From: a virus
Virus record (IMG/VR): IMGVR_UViG_3300029448_000459
Coordinates: 1 to 20,776 of that record
DNA length: 20,776 nucleotides
Strand: one strand, 5' to 3'
In this document: positions 15,182-20,776 of the stretch, one piece after another
How the letters are laid out: each line of letters starts with the position of its first letter
Numbering within the stretch: position 1 is the stretch's first letter
Position numbers and translations under genes: made by a program
Notes under the pieces: model-generated
Seen by the model: only the letters and a program-made list of their open reading frames with translations
Database searches by the model: none
Told to the model about the DNA's origin: nothing

Positions 15182-16883
15182 TATTGAAGCTGACAATTTT
15201 TTAGATAAATTAACAAAAATACATTGCATAGTTACTAAGGACGTTAAAACCGGTGAAATGGTTAGCTATCGTCCTGATCAAATAGACGACGCAATAAAAG
15301 CATTAGAAAATGCAGACGAAATAATAGGTCATAATGTTATAGGTTATGATGTACCGGCAATACAAAAAATTTACTTTAAATTTAAGCCAAAAAAAGTAAC
15401 CGATACATTAACTCTTTCTCGCCTTATATGGCCTAATATTAAAGACAAAGACTTTTTACAAAAACCAGACAACATGCCTACTAAGTTATATGGAAGATAT
15501 AGTCTAGCAGCTTGGGGTTACAGACTAGGGAACTACAAAGAAAACTATGCAGATGATTTCAGTAAATTCAACGAAGAAATGCTTACTTACTGCGAGCAAG
15601 ATGTTAGTGTTACTAATAGTCTTTACAGCCATTGCCGTAGCGCCGGGGTTAATAACAGCGCTGAAGTACTCGAACATGGTATAGCAGAAGTATGCGCAAA
15701 AATGGAAGCAACAGGCTTTCACTTTAACACCGTTGCAGCAGCTGATCTGTATGGTCAGCTCGCTGCAAAGCGTGATGCAATCAAAAAATATATGGAGGAG
15801 AACTTTGAAGGAACTATTAAAACGTTTAAAACTAAAGCTTCTGTCACAATTCCGTTTAATCCGTCGAGTAGACAACAGATTGCAAATCAATTTATTAACA
15901 AATACCAATGGAAGCCGAAAGACTGGACACCAGCCGGTCAGCCTCGAATTGATGAGGAGACGTTAAGTAAATTAAAATATCCTGAAGCTCAACAGCTAGC
16001 AGAATATTTTTTACTTGAAAAACGCATCGGCATGATTGCGGAGGGAAACAATGGGTACTTACGACTTATCGATGGCTGTTCCAAACTTAGGGGCAGATAC
16101 ATTACAAACGGTGCCATCACAGGAAGAGCAACCCATTTCAGTCCAAACTTGGCACAAGTGCCCTCATTGCGGGTGCCTTACGGTAGCGAAATTAGAAAAT
16201 GTTTTACCGTGCCAGATGGGTGGTCCATGGTCGGCTGCGACTTGTCGGGTATCGAGCTTAGATGCCTTGCGCACTACTTATCTAAATGGGATAAAGGCAA
16301 ATACGCTAATATAATTTTATCTTCAGATATTCATACTGCAAATCAAGAGGCTGCAGGTTTACCTGATCGTGATGCTGCTAAAAAGTTTATTTATACACTT
16401 GTTTATGGTGGTGGAGATCAAAAGTTAGGTGAAATTATTGGTAAAGGTAGAGACGCAGGTAGACTTATGAAAGATAAGTTTTTCAAGTCGATACCTGCAT
16501 TTAATGCTTTACGATCAGCAGTTGAAACTGCATTAGACATTAAAGGTCACTTAACTGGATTAGATGGAAGACTATTATATCCACGATCACAGCATGCAGC
16601 ATTAAATACTTTATTACAATCGGCAGGAGCACTCATAGCTAAACAATGGTTAATATTTGCTTTTGAAGATATTAGCAAAACTTATGAACATGGTTGGGGT
16701 AATCAATTTGTATTTTCAGGTTGGATACATGATGAAGTTCAAGTGTCTTGCAGAAAGGAAATAGCAGAAGATGTCGGTAATAGACTTAGAAGAGCAGCGG
16801 AAAAAGCTGGCGAGCATTTCAAATTCAGATGCAAAGTTGACGCAGAGTTCGGCATCGGAACTGATTGGTCAGCAACCCACTAA
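15165..16883 (+). CDS. Family A DNA polymerase, T7-like, lacking the thioredoxin-binding loop
   Basis: Replicative polymerase with 3'-5' exonuclease. 572 residues against 704 in T7. Exonuclease: D6/E8 in VFDIEAD, D62 in GHNVIGYDVP, D146 in YCEQDVSVT. Polymerase: motif A VGCDLSGIELRCLAHY (D359), motif B RDAAKKFIYTLVYGGGDQK (R402, K406, Y410), motif C SGWIHDEVQVSC (D523). Y410 aligns with T7 Y526. Between the thumb helix LYGQLAAKRDAIKKY and PFNPSSRQQI there are only about 20 residues where T7 has some 80, the thioredoxin-binding domain. Start ATG at 15165 with GGAGAG upstream, inside the primase-helicase end. Confidence 0.96.
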   Translation: MQLVFDIEADNFLDKLTKIHCIVTKDVKTGEMVSYRPDQIDDAIKALENADEIIGHNVIGYDVPAIQKIYFKFKPKKVTDTLTLSRLIWPNIKDKDFLQKPDNMPTKLYGRYSLAAWGYRLGNYKENYADDFSKFNEEMLTYCEQDVSVTNSLYSHCRSAGVNNSAEVLEHGIAEVCAKMEATGFHFNTVAAADLYGQLAAKRDAIKKYMEENFEGTIKTFKTKASVTIPFNPSSRQQIANQFINKYQWKPKDWTPAGQPRIDEETLSKLKYPEAQQLAEYFLLEKRIGMIAEGNNGYLRLIDGCSKLRGRYITNGAITGRATHFSPNLAQVPSLRVPYGSEIRKCFTVPDGWSMVGCDLSGIELRCLAHYLSKWDKGKYANIILSSDIHTANQEAAGLPDRDAAKKFIYTLVYGGGDQKLGEIIGKGRDAGRLMKDKFFKSIPAFNALRSAVETALDIKGHLTGLDGRLLYPRSQHAALNTLLQSAGALIAKQWLIFAFEDISKTYEHGWGNQFVFSGWIHDEVQVSCRKEIAEDVGNRLRRAAEKAGEHFKFRCKVDAEFGIGTDWSATH

Positions 16884-17118
16884 AGAAGATGCCGAAGCAG
16901 TTACAGTATTATGTCAAGCTCATTTTAAAGGTTTTACAACTAAAAGTGAATTTGCAAGAAGACACGCAGATACAGTTGCAATGCTTACACGATGTGGACT
17001 TATTTCTACAGAAATTGGCAGAAATACATGGACTAATATTTTTAAAATTACAGCTGAAGGTCTTCAATATTTAGAAGATCTTTTAGAGGAGAGTATATAT
17101 GAACCACCTGTTAATTGA
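16771..17118 (+). CDS. Small protein with winged-helix-like C-terminal half
   Basis: 115 residues, starting 113 bases inside the polymerase gene, an unusually deep overlap for this window; a start further in is possible, but the next Met is near residue 70. The N-terminal third is helical and charged. The C-terminal part (FTTKSEFARRHADTVAMLTR, CGLISTEIGRNTWTNIFKIT, AEGLQYLEDLL) reads as a winged helix: helix, recognition-type helix, two-strand wing, final helix. No family recognised. Possibly DNA binding at the fork; its stop overlaps the exonuclease start by 20 bases. Confidence 0.65.
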   Translation: MSVIDLEEQRKKLASISNSDAKLTQSSASELIGQQPTKEDAEAVTVLCQAHFKGFTTKSEFARRHADTVAMLTRCGLISTEIGRNTWTNIFKITAEGLQYLEDLLEESIYEPPVN

Positions 17119-17842
17119 CGGTGATGGTATTGCATATAGTATTTGTTCAGGTGTTGAGCAAGAAATTAGATGGGACGAAAATTTACATACGCTACATTCA
17201 CGATTAGAAGATTGTATAGATATATTTAATAAGTATTTAAATGATCTAACTAATCTATTCGGTGAGTATAAAGCTACATGGGTATTTAGTTCTAAAACTA
17301 ATTTCAGAAAAACTATAGATCCAACTTATAAGTATCATCGTAAAAAAACACGTAAGCCATTAGCATATAAATCTTTAGTTGAGTATATATGCAATAAATT
17401 TCCTAATGAAACATGGGACGATTTAGAAGCAGATGATGTGCTTGGTTACTTAGCAACGTTAAAAGTTAACTTAAATAAAGTAATTGTTATATCTGATGAT
17501 AAAGACTTACTAACTATACCTGGTCGAATATACAGATTAGGTGAAATGCATGAAATTAATCAAAAAACTGCAGATTACAATTGGTTGTGCCAAACGCTTA
17601 CTGGAGATACAGCAGACGGTTATAAGGGTTGCCCTGGTATCGGTCCGAAAGCTGCTATGAACATACTTAATAAAGACTGTTCGTTTAAAGCAGTAGTAAA
17701 GGCGTTTGAAAATGCAGGCTTAACGTATGATGATGCACTTCGACAAGCAAGATTAGCACGTATCCTCAGATATGAAGATTATGATTTCGAACATAAAAAG
17801 GTAAATCTATGGGAACCAAAGCAAGAGTCTATCTCGAGTTAG
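17099..17842 (+). CDS. 5'-3' exonuclease, FEN/PIN-type (T7 gp6-like)
   Basis: Removes RNA primers and degrades DNA from 5' ends. 247 residues. Metal-binding acidic motifs in order: LLIDGDGIAYS (D7, D9), DDLEADDVLGYLAT, VISDDKDLLTI and LTGDTADGYKGCPGIGPKAA. The last includes the helix-3-turn DNA-binding GxGPKAA. The basic arch FRKTIDPTYKYHRKKTRKPL is also typical. AGAGGAGAG upstream of the ATG. It overlaps the preceding gene by 20 bases and the following 37-residue frame by 34. Confidence 0.92.
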   Translation: MNHLLIDGDGIAYSICSGVEQEIRWDENLHTLHSRLEDCIDIFNKYLNDLTNLFGEYKATWVFSSKTNFRKTIDPTYKYHRKKTRKPLAYKSLVEYICNKFPNETWDDLEADDVLGYLATLKVNLNKVIVISDDKDLLTIPGRIYRLGEMHEINQKTADYNWLCQTLTGDTADGYKGCPGIGPKAAMNILNKDCSFKAVVKAFENAGLTYDDALRQARLARILRYEDYDFEHKKVNLWEPKQESISS

Positions 17843-17922
17843 CCAGATACTTCGGTAAAATACACAGTTATTTTTATATGAAACACGTAACAACAATACG
17901 TAAAGGTCAGGAACGCTTATGA
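17809..17922 (+). CDS. 37-residue basic miniprotein
   Basis: ATG at 17809 with AAAAGG 7 bases upstream, inside the exonuclease end. It ends TGA at 17922, overlapping the ATG of the next gene as ATGA. The product is basic and aromatic (MGTKARVYLELARYFGKIHS, then YFYMKHVTTIRKGQERL). Good ribosome binding site and coupling at both ends support a real gene that fills what would otherwise be a gap in the coupled chain. No homologue recognised. Confidence 0.55.
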   Translation: MGTKARVYLELARYFGKIHSYFYMKHVTTIRKGQERL

Positions 17923-18221
17923 GACATATGGAGTATATGAAAATGAAAGCAGAACAAGCTATGCAGCAATCAGATAATGTAGAAATGCAGCGAGGATTAT
18001 TTGATAAAATAGAAAAGCCTAAACATTATAATATAGGTATAGAACCTGCAGAATATATGGAAAGCCTTAACATTGCCGAAGATTACTACGCAGGCAACAT
18101 TATTAAGTATATTTCCAGATATAAGTACAAAAATGGCACAGAAGATGTCAGGAAAGCGAAACAGTACTGTAAGATGCTTATAGAACTGCTTGAGAGCCAG
18201 TCTACAGAGGGAGAGCTGTAG
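17919..18221 (+). CDS. DUF3310-domain protein
   Basis: 100 residues. The core KPKHYNIGIEPAEYMESLNI, then YAGNIIKYISRYKYKNGTED and VRKAKQYCKMLIELLE, is a clear DUF3310 signature. The same domain is part of T7 gp1.7, a nucleotide kinase, but this protein is just the domain without a recognisable P-loop, so a kinase activity is not implied. The N-terminal 30 residues are Met- and Gln-rich. ATG at 17919 overlaps the previous stop; in-frame ATGs at 17928 and 17940 are alternatives. Last gene before the non-coding gap. Confidence 0.82.
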   Translation: MRHMEYMKMKAEQAMQQSDNVEMQRGLFDKIEKPKHYNIGIEPAEYMESLNIAEDYYAGNIIKYISRYKYKNGTEDVRKAKQYCKMLIELLESQSTEGEL

Positions 18222-18230
18222 GCTAATCAG

Positions 18231-18304
18231 CAAAAAGGCAGTCTGACTACCTATGGTGATCTAAGGATCAATAAACCATGTTTGTAGTTTCAGACGCCTT
18301 TTTG
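18231..18304 (+). terminator. Long near-continuous hairpin, possible bidirectional terminator
   Basis: CAAAAAGGC (18231-18239) pairs perfectly with GCCTTTTTG (18296-18304). After a one-base bulge GTCTGA pairs with TCAGAC (18290-18295), CTAC with GTAG (18284-18287), ATGGT (18253) with ACCAT (18275), and GATC-TAAG-GATC forms the tip. The A5...T5 base suits a two-way terminator, but the 74-base rod is much longer than needed. It may instead be an RNase III-type processing site or the first domain of the RNA that follows. Confidence 0.6.
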
Positions 18305-18317
18305 CACACTATTTGAA

Positions 18318-18361
18318 ATCTAAGAACATAGAGTAGATTAAGTTGCGAAAATTTCTTAGAT
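18318..18361 (+). other. Hairpin with perfect 9-bp stem upstream of tRNA-Trp
   Basis: ATCTAAGAA (18318-18326) pairs perfectly with TTCTTAGAT (18353-18361) around a 26-base loop. It stands between the long rod and the tRNA, 13 bases before the tRNA 5' end. There is no T run, so it is not a terminator; it could guide tRNA 5' processing or belong to the larger RNA. Confidence 0.5.
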
Positions 18362-18374
18362 ACCAGGACAAAAT

Positions 18375-18448
18375 AGAGGTGAAGTGTTACGGCAGCACAT
18401 GTGGCTCCAAACCATAAAGATAGGGTTCAATTCCTTACACCTCTGCCA
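18375..18448 (+). tRNA. tRNA-Trp(CCA)
   Basis: Complete cloverleaf. The acceptor AGAGGTG / CACCTCT has 7 perfect pairs. The D arm is GTG / CAC with loop TTACGGCAG, including the GG. The anticodon stem TGTGG / CCATA surrounds CTCCAAA, so the anticodon is CCA (Trp). The variable loop is AAGA, the T arm TAGGG / CCTTA with loop TTCAATT, the discriminator G, and CCA is encoded at 18446-18448. The short D stem and G-T pairs are mild deviations. The gene is free-standing on the coding strand and unrelated to the attP fragment. Confidence 0.88.
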
Positions 18449-18453
18449 AAAAT

Positions 18454-18472
18454 ACATACTCCAAAAGTATGT
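18454..18472 (+). other. Hairpin with perfect 7-bp stem just after tRNA-Trp
   Basis: ACATACT (18454-18460) pairs with AGTATGT (18466-18472) around CCAAA. It begins 5 bases after the tRNA CCA, has no T run, and may shield or mark the tRNA 3' trailer or belong to the larger RNA. Confidence 0.5.
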
Positions 18473-18479
18473 TGTCCAA

Positions 18480-18552
18480 GCATAGTTAGTGGTAACTTTG
18501 GTAGCCATTAATCTACAAGCGTGATTTGAAAAACTAATCGGTAGAGCTATGC
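18480..18552 (+). ncRNA. Compact three-way-junction RNA fold (73 bases)
   Basis: P1 is GCATAG (18480-18485) with CTATGC (18547-18552). P2 is TTAGTGG (18486-18492) with CCATTAA (18505-18511) around TAACTTTGGTAG. P3 is TCTAC (18512-18516) with GTAGA (18541-18545), extended inside by GATT (18523-18526) with AATC (18536-18539). P1, P2 and P3 abut with no unpaired base except G18546, so nearly every junction base is accounted for. It is not a tRNA (no T loop, no anticodon arm) and lacks the hammerhead core CTGATGA. Function unknown. Confidence 0.5.
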
Positions 18553-18554
18553 AA

Positions 18555-18690
18555 AACGCAATAAACTGACAATGATAGGCTAAGGCTTCGGGCTGGCCTA
18601 TCAGCCGACGGGCTACGAGGTGAGCGTTAAAATTTATAAATAATGAGATTACGTAAGGCTCGCAATAGCGCGGTAACCTTTATTTATATT
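18555..18690 (+). ncRNA. Multi-stem RNA domain with competing pairings
   Basis: AACGC (18555-18559) closes with GCGTT (18624-18628). Inside, TGATAGGC (18573-18580) pairs perfectly with GCCTATCA (18596-18603) and AGCC with GGCT around GACG (603-606 with 611-614 of the 18 kb block). An alternative GGCTG (18591-18595) with CAGCC (18602-18606) would exclude these. Next, TATAAATAA (18635-18643) pairs with TTATTTATA (18680-18688), enclosing CGC-AATA-GCG. GC-rich loops in an AT-rich genome suggest selected structure. Confidence 0.45.
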
Positions 18691-18695
18691 TTAGA

Positions 18696-18751
18696 CCCTC
18701 AGATCCAAGTACCAGCTTTACATAGCCAGTCGTGATCTGAGGGTTTTTTTT
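18696..18751 (+). terminator. Rho-independent terminator upstream of the reductase promoter
   Basis: CCCTCAGATC (18696-18705) pairs perfectly with GATCTGAGGG (18734-18743) and is followed by eight T. The 28-base loop is long for a terminator. It ends four bases before the phage promoter at 18756, so it insulates the reductase unit from upstream transcription. Confidence 0.85.
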
Positions 18752-18755
18752 CGAT

Positions 18756-18773
18756 TTATTCGCCGCACTTAAG
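18756..18773 (+). promoter_or_regulatory. T7-like phage promoter, copy 3 (upstream of ribonucleotide reductase)
   Basis: TTATTCGCCGCACTTAAG, matching the copy at 8043 in 15 of 18 bases, including the full CACTTAAG core, with G18773 as +1 and GAGAG following (T7 GGGAGA). It lies between a terminator and the reductase, about 70 bases before the ATG. Confidence 0.72.
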
Positions 18774-18843
18774 AGAGCCCTAAGGTCTTAGGATTTCCTT
18801 AAGTATGAAGAACTAGAACATCTATATAAGGAATTAAAGATCT

Positions 18844-20739
18844 ATGAGTACTATAGAACAAACCTATGGTGACTTTATACATAAGTCACGTTATGCAAGA
18901 TACTTAGACAACCAACAGAGAAGAGAGACTTGGGAAGAAACCGTAGATCGATATATCGATTTTATGGAAACCAAAGTACCTGAAATAGGTAGAGAAACTT
19001 TTGTCGAGCTTAAACAAGCTATCGTAAATAAAGATGTTATGCCATCGATGAGAGCCTTAATGACTTCAGGTCCTGCATTAGACCGTGATAATACTTGTGG
19101 TTACAATTGCTCGTATTTAGTTGCTGATGATCCCAAAGCTTTCGATGAAGCTATGTTTATACTAATGTGTGGTACTGGTGTAGGCTTTTCTGTAGAGAGA
19201 CAATATATCTCTAAGTTACCTGAGATCCCTGAGAAGTTATATAAAACTGATACATGCATTAGTGTGTCTGATAGTAAAGAGGGTTGGTCTAAGGCTTTTA
19301 GAATGCTGATAGCATTGCTATATGCAGGCGAAATACCAACATGGGATATATCAAAGGTACGAGCAGCAGGAGAACGACTAAAACAGTTCGGTGGAAGAGC
19401 TTCTGGTCCTGAACCGTTGGTAGAGTTATTTAAGTTTACTGTTGCATTATTTAAGAAAGCTAAAGGTAGACGATTGTCTTCCATAGAAGCTCACGATTTA
19501 TTTTGTAAGATAGGGGAAATTGTCGTCGTAGGAGGAGTGCGCAGAAGCGCTATGATAAGTCTTAGTAACTTAACTGACGACAGAATGAGACATGCTAAGA
19601 GTGGCGAATGGTGGAACCAAAACGGCCAAAGAGCCTTAGCTAATAATTCAGTATCGTTTACTGAGAAACCTGATGTAGGTGCATTCTTACGAGAATGGAC
19701 ATCGCTATATGAAAGCAAGTCAGGTGAAAGAGGAATTTTTAATAGAACGGCTAGTCAGAAACAAGCCGAAAAGTATGGTAAAAGAGATCCGAACTATGAG
19801 TTTGGTACTAATCCATGTTCAGAAATAATTTTACGACCATATCAGTTTTGTAATTTAACAGAGGTCGTTATAAGACCAAGTGATAATGAAGATAGCCTTG
19901 TAAATAAAGTTAGGCTCGCCACTATACTTGGCACAATACAATCGAAACTAACTCACTTTCCATATTTACGTAAAGTATGGCAAAAGAATACTGAGGAAGA
20001 AAGGTTGTTAGGAGTATCGTTAACAGGTATTTTAGATAACGAGATCACCTCAGGTATTGATAAGACTGTTGGCCTCGAAGGTTTGTTACATATTATGCGT
20101 CATGTAGCTGATGAAACAAATATTGAATACGCTGAGATGTTAGGTATCCCAAGATCGGCTGCTATTACTTGCGTAAAACCAAGTGGTACGGTTAGTCAGC
20201 TAGTTAATGCTGCATCGGGTATTCATACTCGTCATAGTAGGTATTATTTGCGTACGGTTAGAGGAGATAATAAAGATCCGTTAACTCAGCATATGATAAA
20301 TGTTGGAGTTCATCACGAACCCTGTGTTATGAAACCTGATACGACTACTGTATTTACGTTTCCAATAGAAGCGCCTGAGGGTTGCTTAACTCGTGAAGAC
20401 TTAACTGCCGTTGAGCACCTCGAGTTATGGAAAACGTATCAAGAAAATTGGTGCGAACATAAACCATCAATCACGGTTAGTGTAAAAGAAGATGAATGGC
20501 CAGAAGTTGGTTCGTGGGTATTTAATAACTTTGACGATATATCAGGTATTTCATTTTTACCTTACGATGGTGGTAGTTATCGACAAGCACCTTACCAAGA
20601 AATTGAACGAGAAGAATATCTGGAATTCGCAGGTAGATTTCCGTCTAACATCGACTGGTCATCAATGATAGAAGTCGAAGATTTAACAACTGGATCGCAA
20701 GAGTTAGCCTGTTCGTCAGGTAGTTGCGAAATATTATAG
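18844..20739 (+). CDS. Adenosylcobalamin-dependent (class II, monomeric) ribonucleotide reductase
   Basis: Reduces ribonucleotides to deoxyribonucleotides; the monomeric class acts on triphosphates. 631 residues, against about 740 for Lactobacillus RTPR. Seen: TCGYNCSYL (first redox Cys of the active site), CGTGVGFSVERQ, GGVRRSAMISLSNL, the radical-site motif TNPCSEIILRPYQFCNLTEV (N, radical Cys, Glu, then the partner redox Cys), CVKPSGTVSQLVNAASGIH, and the C-terminal reductant shuttle CSSGSC (C-x4-C) before the final EIL. No separate beta subunit or tyrosyl-radical partner is expected. Its cobalamin need must be met by the host. AAGGA lies 11-12 bases before the ATG. Confidence 0.92.
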   Translation: MSTIEQTYGDFIHKSRYARYLDNQQRRETWEETVDRYIDFMETKVPEIGRETFVELKQAIVNKDVMPSMRALMTSGPALDRDNTCGYNCSYLVADDPKAFDEAMFILMCGTGVGFSVERQYISKLPEIPEKLYKTDTCISVSDSKEGWSKAFRMLIALLYAGEIPTWDISKVRAAGERLKQFGGRASGPEPLVELFKFTVALFKKAKGRRLSSIEAHDLFCKIGEIVVVGGVRRSAMISLSNLTDDRMRHAKSGEWWNQNGQRALANNSVSFTEKPDVGAFLREWTSLYESKSGERGIFNRTASQKQAEKYGKRDPNYEFGTNPCSEIILRPYQFCNLTEVVIRPSDNEDSLVNKVRLATILGTIQSKLTHFPYLRKVWQKNTEEERLLGVSLTGILDNEITSGIDKTVGLEGLLHIMRHVADETNIEYAEMLGIPRSAAITCVKPSGTVSQLVNAASGIHTRHSRYYLRTVRGDNKDPLTQHMINVGVHHEPCVMKPDTTTVFTFPIEAPEGCLTREDLTAVEHLELWKTYQENWCEHKPSITVSVKEDEWPEVGSWVFNNFDDISGISFLPYDGGSYRQAPYQEIEREEYLEFAGRFPSNIDWSSMIEVEDLTTGSQELACSSGSCEIL

Positions 20740-20749
20740 GAGTTACCGA

Positions 20750-20776
20750 TGGGTAAATGTAAAGAAGGTTACGGCG
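20750..20776 (+). CDS. Start of a gene cut by the window edge
   Basis: AGGAGTT (20738-20744) precedes an ATG at 20750 that opens MGKCKEGYG and runs off the window. The ribosome binding site and 10-base gap after the reductase stop match the local pattern. Too short for any assignment; thioredoxin or another reductase partner would be plausible only by position. Confidence 0.55.

Larger units (their letters stand above)
18231..18751 (+). ncRNA. Candidate long structured non-coding RNA enclosing a tRNA
   Basis: No coding frame of note fills 18222-18843. Instead perfect or near-perfect stems follow one another across the whole interval: the 74-base rod, a 9-bp hairpin (18318-18326 with 18353-18361), tRNA-Trp, a 7-bp hairpin, a three-way junction, a multi-stem domain and a terminator. 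The 3' end is set by the terminator at 18751; the 5' end is not known. Whether this is one RNA or several neighbouring elements cannot be settled from one sequence. Large ornate RNAs found in phages next to tRNA genes (GOLLD, ROOL) are the obvious comparison, but I do not recognise their conserved motifs here. Confidence 0.45.

Noticed and set aside
18480-18552. Second tRNA gene, suggested by its 73-base length and the D-arm-like AATCGGTAGAGC
   Set aside because: No T loop (TTCRA) and no anticodon arm on either strand; the three-way junction explains the pairing better.
18449-18843. Group I intron upstream of the reductase
   Set aside because: Introns are common in phage reductase genes, but this segment is not flanked by exons of the gene and I see no P7/P3 core sequences.

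Overview
The window looks like part of a T7-type podovirus genome with the means to integrate. It is AT-rich, almost every gene is on the + strand, and most genes overlap at TAATG or ATGA junctions. The gene set (tyrosine integrase beside a tRNA-derived att site, single-subunit RNA polymerase, gp2.5-like SSB, endonuclease I, gp4-like primase-helicase, family A DNA polymerase, gp6-like exonuclease, monomeric class II ribonucleotide reductase, S74 tail fibre) resembles temperate-capable marine podoviruses of the pelagiphage/cyanopodovirus kind. A marine alphaproteobacterial host is an inference; no host gene is present apart from the tRNA-Arg fragment in the att site.

Layout. 1-4008: two tail-fibre proteins, the first cut by the window edge and ending in an S74 chaperone domain, the second ending in a C1q-like domain. 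4022-6446: two small tail-proximal genes and a lysis block (XhlA-like membrane protein, two small Cys-containing secreted-type proteins, a membrane-anchored coiled-coil protein, GH24 endolysin, 3TM holin). 6448-6539: a phage promoter followed at once by a terminator. 6556-7464: integrase and attP, a copy of most of a tRNA-Arg(ACG). 7626-8045: a winged-helix regulator candidate. 8087-11963: RNA polymerase, a small protein, SSB, endonuclease I and an HTH protein, closed by a textbook terminator. 11974-13629: TS-fold enzyme with dCMP-type active-site residues, dNMP kinase and MazG-like pyrophosphatase. 13586-18221: replication genes. 18222-18843: a 620-base non-coding gap packed with RNA structure, including an intact tRNA-Trp, ending in a terminator and a phage promoter. 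18844-20739: ribonucleotide reductase, then the start of another gene.

How it fits together. Three copies of an 18-base motif (TAATTAGCCTCACTTAAG and variants) align with the T7 promoter and probably serve the encoded RNA polymerase. They lie before the integrase, before the polymerase itself and before the reductase. The most interesting protein-level signal is the three-gene set at 11974-13629. It parallels the T4 genes 42, 1 and 56 used to replace cytosine with hydroxymethylcytosine and suggests that this podovirus modifies cytosine in its DNA. The most interesting non-protein signal is the structured RNA region at 18231-18751, which encloses a tRNA and may be one long ornate non-coding RNA.
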